Origin: Phaeosaccion multiseriatum
Lineage: Eukaryota > Ochrophyta, other classes
DNA: 64,000 nt
Direction: 5' to 3'
Assembly: GCA_965112735.1 (NCBI GenBank)
Contig: OZ218964.1
Span: 1,860,001 to 1,924,000, forward strand
In this document: piece after piece, positions 47,936 to 63,402 of the stretch
Layout of the letters: every line of letters begins with the position of its first letter
Position numbering within the stretch: the stretch's first letter is position 1
Notes under the pieces: model-generated
What the model was told of the DNA's origin: nothing
The model's input: only the letters and a program-made list of their open reading frames with translations
Databases searched by the model: none
Made by a program: the position numbers and the translations under genes

Positions 47936-50060
47936 TTACATGGCCTCTAATGCTTGACGCTCCGAGGCTAACGCTGAGACTTCTTCTCTGAGAGAGCCTG
48001 CTTCACTCTTAAGGGAGGTCAAGAGGAGAGAAAGTGTCCCCATCTGGACTTGGATGGCTTCCAGTCTTTTCCCATCTCCCTCCATTTCCAAGCCTTCCGG
48101 TGTCTCCAAGTTTAGCTTTGGGAAGGACGAAGAAAGAAAGTGAGGGTCGTGGCCGTCTTCCTTGGCAGACGCCGTCTTGTCGTACCCGAGCACCTCTGCA
48201 TCTTTGTCTTGCTGCTCCCAATCGACTCCCTTGTCTGACCACAGCTCCAGCCTGAACCACTCTTCGCGGTCGCCGGGATGCAGGGTGCAAGGTACGATGA
48301 CAAATCTGCCCGAAGGCAGGACAATTTTGGACGCAAAGTGTCGTCCCAAGAAGAAGCAGTCTCCGTGCGCCACTACGTCTCGAGCATTAAACCTGCGTGT
48401 GAAAACAACAAGCACATACCAATTGACGCTTGAGTAGAGGCAGCGAGCATTTCAGTAGCAAGGTATGTTGACAACATCGTAGCTCCCTCTTCTACTACAG
48501 CTCGCTCTACTTCTTCACACTCCTCCTACCTTCGGGCACAACGATAAGAAAGGCTCTACTTCTAAAAAAACTACTCTCTCTTTACCTGGAAATGCGAGTC
48601 CCCGTTCCATGTATCCGTACCACAACGAAGCCGAGCCCACTCTGAAATCGATGCCGGACTCCCACCAAGGAGTCCATCCGAGCGGCGGCAGCGGAGAGGC
48701 TGCTGCTCCCTGTCCACAAGTGGTCTCTTCGGCTCATAGCCACCGTCAGCGTCGTATGGTTGTGCTCCACGACAAACGGGTATTGAGGGTTTGTCACGAA
48801 GGAGTCGTACCTGGGTCCTCCCCCGGCATTCGCCTTCAAGTCTCCAGGAAGCCACCTGCCCTTGTACATCGTGTGACTGGGTCGGTGTTCCGCCCCGCCT
48901 CCTTCCTCGCCGCCTACACCTTTTCGACTCCTCTTGCCTTCTCGGCGACTGGCACTTTCTTGATGAACAGCCTGTGCAGTGAAAACCAAAGAAAAGTGAA
49001 GAAGGACGTCTCGGAGAGACATCCAAAACGCTTTGCCCCCACCCCCGCTTTCTGGAAAGCCTTTGGGCCAGAGCTCAGCCCGAGCCTGCGGATACAAGCG
49101 CCAGAGCATGTCCTCGTTCGCCCAGTCCCCGGACCAGTCTCCACCTTCCCACGGGTTCCTTAATTTTACCAAAAAGTCTCTCAAGGCTCCTTGGAGAGCC
49201 GTGGCCTCCACCACGACCCATTTTGCTTCCACAAGGGGATAAGCGTGTGCGCTCTTTAGACCCCGAGCCTCCTCTTTGCAGTCAGCGGTCCGATAGCATG
49301 TCACAACGGACCGTCTCTTTAGATTCTCCTCCAGGGCCTGCGCGACCTCCTCAAGCCCTTTCTCATCCTTGCTCTCTCGCTCAGAGAGAACGGTTCTCAT
49401 GACGGGGAGGCCCGACAGGTCTCGTAAACCGTAGTCAACACAGCCGTGCGACAAGTTCTCGTAACAGCCCGAGAGCTTGGCATATGCCTTTTCAATCAAG
49501 GGGCCCCACGTCTCTCCACCCACTGAACCAGTGAAGGAATAGAGGGGCCTGCCTGCCCGGTCACATGGCAACCGATCATCAATGTGCACATAGCGCCATG
49601 CCCCCTCTTTAAAGAACTTCATTGTGTAGAGCCCCAACGATTCCCCATATACACTGCTCACCACGATCTGTTTCAAGACGGTGGGCTGAGCTGCAATCGA
49701 ATTCAATGCACTTATAAACCACCGGTTGGGAAGACCGCCCTGCCGCAAGTCTCCAAGCTGTTTGCACACCGCTGTACGATGGGGCTTGTTCTTCTTCTTT
49801 TCCTCCGGAAGAAAGATGGGACAATCATAGCCGCTGACCTCGAGGGCTGAGAGACGATTCCAGCACACTAATCCAGCCGGGAACGACGCGCGAGGAGGGT
49901 CCTGTGGGGTCCGATACAGAGCGGAAGGGCCGAAGAAGTGGACATCCTCAAAGGTAAGCAGCCCGGCCCGCTCCAGCTCCGCAGCAATATCCTCTTCCTT
50001 CTGGCACGCCTCGTCGTCGGTCGGATAGTCGCAGTAGAGTTGTCGACCAACTGTGCCCAT
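47936..50060 (-). CDS. calpain-like protein lacking the catalytic cysteine (pseudoprotease)
   Basis: Two exons: 48586-50060 and 47936-48392 (1932 nt, 643 aa), phase 2. The CysPc fold is recognisable: LGDLRQGGLPNRWFISALNSIA, MKFFKEGAWRYVHIDDRLPC, ETWGPLIEKAYAKLSGCYE, SAHAYPLVEAKW and LRNPWEGGDWSGDW. In active calpains the first block reads G-x-L-G-D-C-W-F. Here the cysteine position is Arg113 (NRWF), while the histidine (H272) and asparagine (N302) are kept. A calpain C2-like domain follows (YKGRW, YDSFVTNPQYPFVVEHN, FNARDVVAHGDCFFLG, LPSGRFVIVPCTLHPGDREEWFRLELW), then a short coiled-coil tail. It probably acts as a non-catalytic scaffold or inhibitor. A sequencing error is unlikely because neighbouring residues differ too. 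Confidence 0.85.
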
Positions 50061-50203
50061 GATAACCTCCAGCCTCGGGTGTTTTTATTTATGGAGGAAT
50101 GCGGGGCTTGACGGTTGAAGGCCATGCGCCATGCAGTGCCATCCTCGTATGTCAACGATTGACACCTGTTCGATTCCTCTTCGGGTCTTATCTCCTCCCT
50201 TTC

Positions 50204-53036
<2,833 letters not shown>

Positions 53037-53344
53037 TAGGGTAGGAACACTTTGGAAGGCGCCGCGAACATCACATTGACGACATACAACCCTGAGTTCC
53101 TGAGTGTTGTTCAAGTTAATAGAGAGCTTTTTTCCCCCTTAGTAGAGCGTAGACGGAGAAAAGAGAAAAAAAGGAGGGGAAAAAACGGCACAAAAAAAAA
53201 TATAAACGCGGGAAAAAGCAGTTTCCGTTTCAGTTTATGACCTCATTGACATATGAAGAAAGCCGTTGGTGATTTTTTTTTTTCGTTCCCTTTTCCTCCC
53301 TTTTCCATGGTACTGCAGCAGCTGCTGCGCTCTCCATCTAACCG
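53037..53344. other. intergenic region, malic enzyme / ASPM
   Basis: A 308-bp gap between genes in the same orientation. An A-rich stretch (53155-53215) and a T12 run (53273-53284) stand out; they may be the malic enzyme 3' UTR and the ASPM promoter. Nothing coding recognised. Confidence 0.45.
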
Positions 53345-56300
53345 ATGGCTGCGATCCTGAATATATCGCCGCCTAGGGCTGGGCGGAAGGCCTTGGCGCA
53401 ATTGAGGTGAGAAGCGCTTTATGTCTTACCCTGTCCCACCCACACTCACCCTGTCTTGACCTTTGTCCGTGGTCTATGCCTGCATTCAGTCTAGAGGCAC
53501 CAGACTTGCCGCCTCAAGGGCACCGCCTGGTGCTTGGGAGCTTTCAAAGCACCGTCACTGTCGACCTCGGCTCTGTTTCGGTCGGCACACCGCGCGAAGA
53601 GATTCTTCACATTGAGTACCCGAGCCAAGGTGTTCGGGACCATTTCTCTGTGTCCGTGGATACCTCCAAAGAGAGTGGATGCCTAAGAGTGGACTTTGCC
53701 AGCCTATGCCTGGAAAGGGGGCAGACTCATGACGCTAAGCTTACATACATGGCGTCAGACGTGGGCAAGTTCCGAGAGGTGCTCAAGCTCAAGATGGATG
53801 GGCGCTTCACGGTACCAGTGGTGATCCTTGGGGAAGCGATAGGAGGCTGCGCTAAGAGGGGGAAGGAGAATGAGGTGGTGGCGAATCGGGACGACCGAAA
53901 GCGCCGAAAGCGCTCTCAGCTATACTCATTTGTGCGGTCAAACACAGAGGGGAAGGGTGATGAAAACTATGAGAACAGAAACGCAAGCCTGACGAAAGGA
54001 GCCGCAAGCCTGACCTTTCGTCCTGGCCAGCCCGGCAAGAGCTGCAGTACGGGCGATAGCAGCACCACTGCAAGGAGGACCCACAGCGTAATTCGAAAGA
54101 AGGGCCGAGGCTCGGGGACGAGGAATCCCCTCCCTTCCACCTCCCGCCTCCTCTCCAAGTCTCTCGTCGACAAGAGTTGGGCGGAAAAACAAGCCGCAGG
54201 CTTTACCAAATGGCTCAACTATGTCTTGGTCGAACAGCATGCGGAAGGAGAGACGGCAGCAGCTACTGGAGATGGGAGTGGGGGTTGCAAGACTGGAGGC
54301 ACCGTGAGTCCGCTGAGAGACGTGTACACCCTGCGGCGGAACGCAAGACTCAGGCAGGCAGCGTGGAAGCTGTTCCACTCCAAGCCGCTGCTGGAGGTGC
54401 AGTCCGTCGTCAGAGCGAGGATCAACGAAGGGAACATTGCTCTGCGATTGGATCGCGTCCTCCACGCGGATGTGGGGATGAGTGCGAATCTCGTTGACTT
54501 GATGCTCTCCTATCACCCGAGGTGGCTGCACCTCGGCATGGAGACCATCTTTGGGGAGATGATCCTCGTGCACGGTAGCGGTGGAGGAGGGCAGAGGGCG
54601 GAGCTGAGGCGCTTCGTGAGAGAGCGAGTCATTCAAGACCCAGACACAAAGGCCAAGTACGCCCCTGTGAGTCTGATGGCGAGTGGCGAGTCGGAGAAGA
54701 AGTACAACGAAGAGCTGGCCAAGCATACCCTCTTCACTGTCCTTGTCCTGGTTCACTTCTTGGACACTGCCAAGAGAGAAGACGTCCTTCCTCACGGGGT
54801 GTGTCTCTTTCGGGCCTCGTCGGAGGTGAAGAGTAGGTGAGTCGTGTTTGGGGGGAGGCGGATGAAGGGGAGGGGTGGTGGCGCAAACAAGTTTGACCCA
54901 TAGTTAACGCACAGAGCACTATTTGTTTCGCTCGCACGCTCTCTCCTCTGCAGCGAGCAAATGCTCAAGGCTCTGTGCGGGTTTCTTCACGGCGAGGGAG
55001 ACTTTGTCCGACACCTCAACAGTTTCGGGTACGCCGTGAGCCACAAGCAGATCTACGTTGACGAGGTCGACTATAGAGTGACCAACTTGGCTGTGGACCT
55101 TCGCGATGGCATCAAGCTGTGCCGTCTGGTGGATGTTCTCACTCATGGACCAGAGGCTCCCCTCACCTTGCGCTTGAGAGCCCCCGCAGTCTCGCGGCTG
55201 CAAAAGCTCTTCAACGTCGACTTGGCGCTTGGTCGTCTGAGACAAGGGGGAATCTTGACCTCCGTGGGCTGCAAGGATGTAGTGGACGGCAATCAGCTCA
55301 AGACACTGCAGCTCCTGTGGCAAATCATCGCCCGGCACCAACTGGCGTCTCTCTTTGACGTGGACGCCCTCATCGCCGAGATTTCAGCCATAACCGCAGC
55401 CTGGGAGTGGAGGACTGCTGTGGGGGTGGACCGAGAGTCTGTCTTACCCATGCCTTGCCCAGTTGGGAATACGGGAGGTGACCACCCTGCTGTCGAGATT
55501 ATCGATTTGCTTCTCAACTGGGCTCAGGCAATATGCCATGGCTTCGGCGTTCCCGTCGACAACTTCACCACATCCTTCGCCGACGGCCGAGCGCTGTGTC
55601 TCCTGATACACTACTACCATCCAGAGGTCCTGCCCCTCCGCAAAATGAGGAAAACTACAGCCCACCTACCCCACTCCTCAGCCGCAGCAACAGCAGCAGC
55701 AGCAGCAGCTGAGGGTGCTCCGGCGGGATCTTGGGGGGTTGACGGAGCTGTCGATGATAAGGCATGCAAGCTGGCTCTGGAAGGGGAGCATGCCAACGTG
55801 TGGCTGGCGAGTAAATGCCTGAAAGAGCTTGGTGGAGTTCCTCTTCTGCTGGAAGGGTTTGACAGCGTCAAGCCGCCTGAGGAAAGGAGCATGGCCACCC
55901 TTGTCGCCTTCCTCTGCAGCCGCCTGGTGGAGGCGAGTTCAGAGATCAGGGCCGCAATTCGTCTTCAGCGGGCGTTCCGGCGTCGGCTCAGGGCCAAGGG
56001 AATGGGAGATGTGGTGTCTCGGCAAATCCTGCCCTTCTTGTGTGATGCGGCGACACCCCCACGCCCTGTGGCGGTACGCTCAGAGCAGAGTGTTGTCGTC
56101 CCCTTCGCTGACATGTCGACATCGCATGAGACTTTCTCCTTCACACAACCTGAAATTGTGGCTGCTGGAAACCTGCAGCGGTGGTGGTCTCGAGTTTCGG
56201 GGAGGCCCTCGCACCGTCGGGCACGCAGAGGTGTTACGCTGCTGCAAGCACAAGTCCGGGGAGTGAAAGCAAGACTGCTTGTAGCGCGTGTCTTGCAGGA

Positions 56301-59300
56301 ACGCAGGCGTGCTAGGCAGAGAGAGGAGGCGGCGGAGAGAGATGAGGCTGCTCTTGCTATCCAGAGCGCGGTACGATGCTTGCTTGCTCGGAGGCGGCTT
56401 GGAGAGATGATGGCCAGGAGGAGGGCGGAGACGGAGCTGCTGGAGGTGAACGTGAAGGAGGCTCTAGTGACGTGTCTTTCCGCGATGTGGCGAGGGTGGC
56501 AGGCGAGGAAGCAGTACAGTCTTGCTCGACAACAGACGAAGGCAATGGTGATCCAAAGAGCCCTTAGAGGACATCACGCGAGAGTGGCCTTGGCGGAGAG
56601 GAAGGCACAGAGAGAGCTGCTGGAGCTGGATGTAAAGGAGGCTCTGGTGACGTCTCTTTCCGCCATTTGGAGAGGGCGGCAGGCTAGGAAGCGGTGCAGT
56701 CTTGCGCGACAAGAGATGAAGGCAGTGGTAATCCAGAGCGCCCTGAGAGGGTATCAAGCGAGGGTCGCCTTGGCCAGGAGGAGGGCCGAGAGGAGGGCAG
56801 AGAAGACTGAGGCTGCTGCTCTTACTATCCAGAGCGCGGTACGATGCTGGCTTGCTAGGAGGCAGCTTGGAGCGTTGACCTTCGCTCGAGAGCAGATGAA
56901 GGCGGTGGTCATCCAAAGCGCTCTGAGACAGCACCGCGCGAGAGCGGCGTTGGACAGGAGGAGGGCAGAGAGGAGGGCAGAGAGGAGCGAGGCTGCTCTT
57001 ACTATCCAGAGCGCGGTACGGTGCTTGCTTGCTAGGAGGCAGCTTGGAGAGTTGATCTACGCTCGACAAGAGATGAAGGCGGTGGTCATCCAAAGCGCCC
57101 TGAGACAGCACCGCGCGAGAGCGGCCTTGGACAGGAGGAGGGCGGAGAGGAGGGCAGAGAGGGTCGAGGCTGCTCTTACTATCCAGAGCGCGGTGCGGTG
57201 TTTGATTGCTCGAAGACGGCTTGGAGAGTTGATCTTCGCTCGACAAGAGACGAAGGCGGTGGTCATCCAAACGGTCGTGAGACGGCACCGCGCGAGAGTG
57301 GTATCGGCCGAGAGGAGGGCGGAGAGGAGGGCAGAGAGGAATGAGGCTGCTCTTGCTATCCAGAGCGCGGTACGGTGCTTGCTTGCTCGAAGGCGCCTTG
57401 GAGAGTTGATCTACGCTCGACAAGAGATGAAGGCGGTGGTCATCCAAAGCGCCCTGAGACAGCACCGCGCGAGAGCGGCCTTGGACAGGAGGAGGGCGGA
57501 GAGGAGGGCAGAGAGGAGCGAGGCTGCCCTTACTATCCAGAGCGCGCTGCGGTGTTTGATTGCTCGAAGACGGCTTGGAGAGTTGATCTTCGCTCGACAA
57601 GAGACGAAGGCGGTGGTCATTCAAACGGTCGTGAGACGGCACCGCGCGAGAGTGGTATCGGCCGAGAGGAGGGCGGAGAGGAGAGCAGAGAGGAGCGAGG
57701 CTGCTCTTGCTATCCAGAGCGCGGTGCGGTGCTTACTTGCTCGAAGACGGCTTGGAGCCTTGATCTTCGCTCGACAAGAGATGAAGGCGGTGGTAATCCA
57801 AAGCGCCCTGAGACAGCACCACGCGAGAGCGGCCTTGGACAGGAGGAGGGCAGAGAGGAGGGCGGAGAGGAGCGAGGCTGCTCTTACTGTCCAGAGCGCG
57901 GCACGGTGCCTGCTTGCTCGCAGACGGCTGGGAGCGTTGATCTTCGCTCGAGAGCAGATGAAGGCGGTGGTCATCCAGAGCGCCCTGAGACAGCACCGCG
58001 CGAGAGCGGCCTTGGACAGGAGGAGGGCGGAGAGGAGGGCAGAGAGGAGCGAGGCTGCTCTTACTATCCAGAGCGCGGTGCGGTGCTTGCTTGCTCGAAG
58101 ACGGCTTGGAGAGTTGATCTTCGCTCGACAAGAGATGAAGGCGGTGGTCATTCAAACGGTCGTGAGACGGCACCGCGCGAGAGTGGTATCGGCCGAGAGG
58201 AGGGCGGAGAGGAGGGCAGAGAGGAATGAGGCTGCTCTTGCTATCCAGAGCGCGGTACGGTGCTTGCTTGCTCGAAGACGGCTTGGAGCCTTGATCTTCG
58301 CTCGACAAGAGATGAAGGCGGTGGTCATCCAAAGCGCCCTGAGACAGCACCATGCGAGAGCGGCCTTGGACAGGAGGAGGGCGGAGAGAAGGGCAGAGAG
58401 GAGCGAGGCTGCTCTTGCTATCCAGAGCGCGGTACGGTGCTTGCTTGCTCGAAGACGGCTTGGAGAGTTGATCTTCGCTCGACAAGAGACGAAGGCGGTG
58501 GTAATCCAAAGCGCCCTGAGACAGCACCACGCGAGAGCGGCCTTGGACAGGAGGAGGGCAGAGAGGAGGGCAGAGAAGACTGAGGCTGCTCTTACTATCC
58601 AGAGCGCGGTACGTTGCCTGCTTGCTCGCAGGCGGCTGGGAGCGTTGATCTACGCTCGAGAGCAGATGAAGGCGGTGGTCATCCAGAGCGCCCTGAGACA
58701 GCACCGCGCGAGAGCGGCCTTGGACAGGAGGAGGGCAGAGAGGAGGGCAGAGAGAAGCGAGGCTGCTCTTGCTATCCAGAGCGCGGTACGGTGCTTGCTT
58801 GCTCGAAGACGGCTTGGAGAGTTGACCTTCGCTCGACAAGAGACGAAGGCGGTGGTCATCCAAAGCGCTCTGAGGCAGCACCGCGCGAGAGCGGCCTTGG
58901 ACAGGAGGAGGGCAGAGAGGAGGGCAGAGAGAAGCGAGGCTGCTCTTGCTATCCAGAGCGCGGTGCGGTGCTTGCTTGCTCGAAGACGGCTTGGAGAGTT
59001 GATCTTCGCTCGACAAGAGACGAAGGCGGTGGTCATCCAAAGCGCTCTGAGACAGCACCACGCGAGAGCGGCCTTGGACAGGAGGAGGGCGGATAGAAGG
59101 GCAGAGAGGAGCGAGGCTGCCCTTACTATCCAGAGCGCGGTACGGTGCTTGCTTGCTCGAAGACGGCTTGGAGAGTTGACCTTCGCTCGACAAGAGACGA
59201 AGGCGGTGGTCATCCAAACGATCGTGAGACGGCACCGCGCGAGAGTGGTATCGGCCGAGAGGAGGGCGGAGAGAGAGCTGCTGAAGGTGAATGTGAAGAT

Positions 59301-60030
59301 ATCTCTGGTGACATCTCTTGCCGCGATTTGGCGAGGATGGCAAGCGAGGAAGTGTGCCACAGCAGAGGTGTCTGCTGCTAGGGCTAGACTGGCTCAAGCG
59401 GCAGCGAGAGCCGGACTAAACGGCTGCGAGACTCTTGGCGCTCGAGTTCAGAGTGCTCTGTGGACTCTTCAGCACGCCAAGCAGCTCACTCACATCATGC
59501 GGGCCTGCCTGACCTTGGAGCTGAGCTCAAGGTACAGCCCCATATGCTGCCAAGTGCTCGCCCTGTCGGACGCACCCAAGGTAATGTATGCCTTGGTGAG
59601 GACGCTGAATAGGTCGCCCCCTCACCAAAAGATCTTGAGGTACATCTTGCTGACCATTCGCAATGTGGCAAGGCACCACAGCGACTTTCTGAGTGTTGTG
59701 GAGAACCCCTCCGAGGTCTGTGACATGTACGTGGACTTGCTGCAAGTGTACCGGGACAAGCCTGAGGTCTTCTTATTGGTGACCACCCTTCTTTACCACA
59801 TGGTTTCCTGTAATGTTGATGTGAGGAGGATTTGTCAGTCTCCTGCCATGCTTCAGCGCTGCAAAGGTGTGGAGGTGGCACTGGAGCACAGGGTTACGGC
59901 AGAGGTGAAGCGAGCGGCGGCGGCGGCGTGGGGGGGCGGAGGGGCGGGGGGGCGCACTAGCCTCGATCGAGCGAAGAAAAGTCTTAGAGCAACGCATCAG
60001 CTTGTGGTAGTGCTGAACCAATTCATTTAA
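53345..60030 (+). CDS. ASPM: abnormal spindle protein (ASPM) with expanded IQ repeat array
   Basis: Spindle-pole microtubule minus-end and calmodulin-binding protein. Three exons: 53345-53406, 53490-54836 and 54954-60030 (6486 nt, 2161 aa), phases 2 and 2. Domains in order: an N-terminal ASH domain (residues about 30-150: LVLGSFQSTVTVDLGSVSVGTP), the ASPM-specific region with WAEKQAAGFTKWLNYVLVEQ, two calponin-homology domains (about 490-600 and 650-790), about 35 IQ motifs (about 800-1910), and a C-terminal ARM-like domain (ILRYILLTIRNVARHHSDF, LLVTTLLYHMV). The IQ region contains 14 near-identical 59-residue units, each with two IQ motifs. The start ATG lies just before NISPPRAGRKAL. Confidence 0.93.
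56815..59275 (+). repeat. 177-bp coding tandem repeat, about 14 copies (ASPM IQ array)
   Basis: Each unit encodes 59 residues with the pattern ALTIQSAVRCLLARRRLGEL then KAVVIQSALRQHRARAALDR and an RRAERRAERSEA spacer. Units differ at few bases. Two alternating subtypes (SALRQHRARAALD and TVVRRHRARVVSAE) are shuffled among copies. Both strands stay open, giving fake antisense frames. Confidence 0.95.
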
Positions 60031-60053
60031 CTTCTAAAGAAATCAATTCCTAA

Positions 60054-62508
60054 TCATTTCCCCAACCTGGCGCACAACCACTGCTCTTGGCCCTCCAGCG
60101 GAAAGTGCCACGCCCTGGCTGCCTGTGCACTGCTTTCTTCTCCGTCACAGTCACTCATAGACACTTGGGTCCGCCTAGAGAACACCGGGGGCTCGCACAG
60201 CTCGGCTTTTCTCTCCCTCCCTGCAAGAGCAGGGCCAAAGCCAAACGTGACCTGTGGGCAGAGAGTGGAGTGTGGATGAGTGGGGCAGGAAAAGAGGAAC
60301 ACAGTTCGGAAGTGCCAAGGCCAATTTCGGTATCCAATACAACACCAGTGACGTGTGCTGACTGACTGACCTGATGGCGCTCCCTCCAGCGCAAGAAGGA
60401 CCTGTGGCTAAGCATGCTAAAGTGGTGGTCTCTCATCTTGTCGTTGGTCACGATGAGCGCGCGACCTTCAAGCCACACCGCGGCGTAGAGCCAGTACCAA
60501 TCGTCATTGTTCCTTGGCGGACAGGCATACAGTTGGTTCTTCTCCCTCCACCGTGTCGCCACAGCCAACGCCTGGATGGGTGGGGAACGAACTCGTCAGG
60601 AGGAAAGTGGGATAGCCGCAAACCGGACACGGGGGGGGGGGAGGCAAAGGGTGTGTGCACGTACTTGCGGCGACAACTTCTTTTCAGCCAAGTGGCGGCT
60701 GTGCAGCACGATGAGCACTTTCTTGCCTCGCTCCTCGTACTCTCGAACGACGCAGTCAATTTGCAGTAGATCAGCGAGCCCCCCCTGGGTCTTTCCTGCC
60801 CCGGCACCCTTCTTGAAGTACCCTATGTTGGCACCGTCCAGAAGCACGCTGAACGCATCCTTGCCTGCCGTTAAGGTGTGTTACGTGCCCCATTGCAAAG
60901 CATGAGTTGTCGTCAACATGTGGGCAGGAGTGCAGTCTTATGTGAGCAGTACGTACCTCTCTCTGAGAGCCACTGTAGAAACTGACTCCAGGCCTGCTTC
61001 CGCTGGGGATCAACGGAGACGAGCTCGTCCACCTGCAGCATGCACAAGGAATCATTCACTCTAGTTGGACACAGCAACAGCAGGGATAGATATGCAGCCT
61101 TTCAGCTGGACGCGCTCACCTGAGTCAAGAGTCGAGATTTGTCTGCCTCAGACACCTCAATAGACTTGAGCATCTCCTTGCAGCATGCGCAGCTTCCTTG
61201 CTGGCTCACAGCGGTCTCATTCAACTTCCACTGCTGCTGGCCGTCTTCAACGGCGGAGAGGGACCGAAACAGTGCCTTCAGAACTTCCCAACTGGAGATA
61301 CATAGGAGAGGGAACACACACACACAGAATGGGATAAATGATTGTGCGCGCCACAGAAAAACAAGGCCTCTATCGCACACACACACACCTTTGCACACTG
61401 CCCGGAACCAACACATCTTCCATGTAGTTAGGGAGAACGCTTGCCACGTTTTGCAGCAGACTGGGATCCCCATCGGGTGCCGCGGCGGCGCACACCTTCA
61501 GGAGGAGCAGGTACTCCTTCTCGCCCAGCGTCAGGCCGTCTTTGCTAGCCCCCCTCCAGAGGTCAATGGCTGTCTGCATGCGCTTTTCGGAAACACAAGC
61601 CTCCCAAATGGCAGAGTACGAGCGTAGCCTTTAACAGGGTCGATGGGCGATGCAAACAGACAACAGTGAATGAGCCATGGCCACGGAAGGGAAGCTCGCG
61701 ACATGGCTCACCTGGGGTCGACACCCGCCCCCTTCATTTCCTCGAGAGCACCCACAGCACGGTCCAAGTGCTTATCGTTGCACAGGGCCCTGATGAGGGC
61801 TGTATAGCATGATTCCCCCAGAGCCGCCCCCCCCTTTCCCTCCTTGTGCAGCGCTTTCATATCATCAAAGATCTGACGGGGAAACAGCGGCAGCGGTACT
61901 TGAGGCGGGCGCATATGCACACGAGAAGGCGTCAATCGTGACTGTAAGCTCACCTCACACACAGCAATCCTAGCCGCCGACGGGTGGGCCCGCGCCGACC
62001 CCCCATGGTCCGGAACGAGGTCACTACCAGACACGTCCGCGTCAGCCCAGCCCTTGCCTTCCGAGACTCCTCCACAGACAGCCAAGAGTATATTGAACAC
62101 CTACACCGCGCGTCACGAGACCGTCGAAGGTAAGGTCGCACAGTCGCCCTCTCCCCCCTCCCCCCCCTCGTCCTCGTCCTCCTCCTCCTCCTCCTCCTCC
62201 TCCTCCCAGTCGTTCCACGTCACCTGTTGGTCTACCCGTACGCCAGACTGCTTCATAAAGTTGTACACGTCCAACGCACCCATCATATCGTTCGCTTTAC
62301 ATAGCTCCACTATTCGTTTCCGGCAAGCCATGGCCTGCAGGCCGGACACACCAAGTTTTCTCCTCTTCTTGATCGGGATGCCCAGCTCCACCTCTACTCC
62401 AGCCACATTGATCGTAGCATCCAAGTCCTCCACCACAGAATCGCTGCTGCCGTAGTCCTGCTCCTGCTGCGTCCCCTTCCCAGCCCCTTCTTCTCGTTCC
62501 CGCTTCAT
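60054..62508 (-). CDS. PRORP: protein-only RNase P (PRORP)
   Basis: Cleaves 5' leaders from precursor tRNAs without an RNA subunit. Nine exons: 62224-62508, 61954-62100, 61712-61872, 61389-61628, 61120-61291, 60957-61032, 60665-60864, 60371-60571 and 60054-60251 (1680 nt, 559 aa), all phases matching. PPR-like helices come first (VELCKANDMMGALDVYNFMKQSG, YTALIRALCNDKHLDRAVGALEEMKGAGVDPRLRSYSAI). The zinc motif CACC is completed by C-terminal WHF...C. The NYN metallonuclease domain has DGANIG, NNDDWYWLYAAV and TNDKMRDHHF, supplying the catalytic aspartates. Residues KKRRK near the N-terminus suggest a nuclear signal. The frame extends to an ATG at 62712, so a longer N-terminus is possible. Confidence 0.92.
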
Positions 62509-62861
62509 CGTGTGATGGGTAGTGGACGATGTGAAGAAGAGACGGTCGAATCCGAACGTACGCCATCCTGTGACGCACTCCGTTACTTTCTCACTCTCTT
62601 GCCTTGATTGCCCTGCCCTCCACAAGCAGGAGCATCCAGCAGTATCGTAGCATCCGAAGCACCCAGCAGCAGCAGTAGCAGCATCCAGTAGCAGTAGAAA
62701 GATCCTGGCCATCTAGAGCACACCAACAAACCCAGTTGGTACCAACACACAACGGCAGGTGGGAGTTCAGGGGAAGAGAGGAAGCCGCACAGCAGAATCA
62801 GCATCAGCAGCAGCAGGAGGAGAAGCAGCAGAAGCAAGGAAGTGGTCGTCAAGGTGTAACC

Positions 62862-63377
62862 ATGGGGGACGAGAAGGGGCAACCCAAGGTGGTGGAGGTG
62901 GTGCTGCCGACATACGTAATGTCCCCGGACGAGACCAATCGCTTCTACCCTTCGGAGGTGAAGGCGGTTGCCGATCGGGTAGTGAAGGCCGAGCTAGAGG
63001 GGAAGGAGTACGACGAGCAAGATGCGAAGGAGTGGTCGCTGAACATTGCAGATGGTATCCGGGAAGGTGTGAAAAGGCTTCAAATCCCTCGGTAAGAGAT
63101 GAGGGAGGGATGGGGGTTGGTTGTCACATGTCCCATTCTCCGTCTGCTTCGTGTCCTCCTAACAAGGTCTGCGTGTTGACCCCCCTCACTGGGGCTTGTG
63201 CTGTGTCACAGTTACAAAGTTGTTGTACAGGTGACTATAGGACAAGTGCGGGACCAAGGAGTAAGAGTGGCGTCCCGTTGTTTATGGGACACGGCAACGG
63301 ACAACTACGCGTCGGCGTCTCTGAAGAATCAAAGTCTGTGGTGCTCGGCCATGGTCTTTGGGGTGTACACAGAATGA
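62862..63377 (+). CDS. Tctex1-type dynein light chain
   Basis: Light chain of cytoplasmic, axonemal or IFT dynein that binds intermediate chains and cargo. Two exons: 62862-63091 and 63212-63377 (396 nt, 131 aa), phase 2. The C-terminal half RYKVVVQVTIGQVRDQGVRVASRCLWDTATDNYASASLKN and WCSAMVFGVYTE is the Tctex1 fold core. The N-terminal YPSEVKAVADRVVKAELEGKEYDEQDAKEWS resembles the TCTEX1D/DYNLT2 group more than DYNLT1. The ATG context ACCATGG is strong. An upstream in-frame ATG at about 62736 would add a Gln-rich leader and is less likely. It is head-to-head with PRORP. Confidence 0.9.
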
Positions 63378-63402
63378 ACTGATATTATTGAAGTTATACG
63401 AA

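Noticed and set aside
56464-59397. Minus-strand frames of 392 and 554 codons opposite the ASPM IQ array, and a second plus-strand frame at 57375-58229
   Set aside because: They arise from the 177-bp repeat, which repeats the same stop-free phase. The protein-like content belongs to the IQ frame, which has recognisable ASPM domains on both sides.
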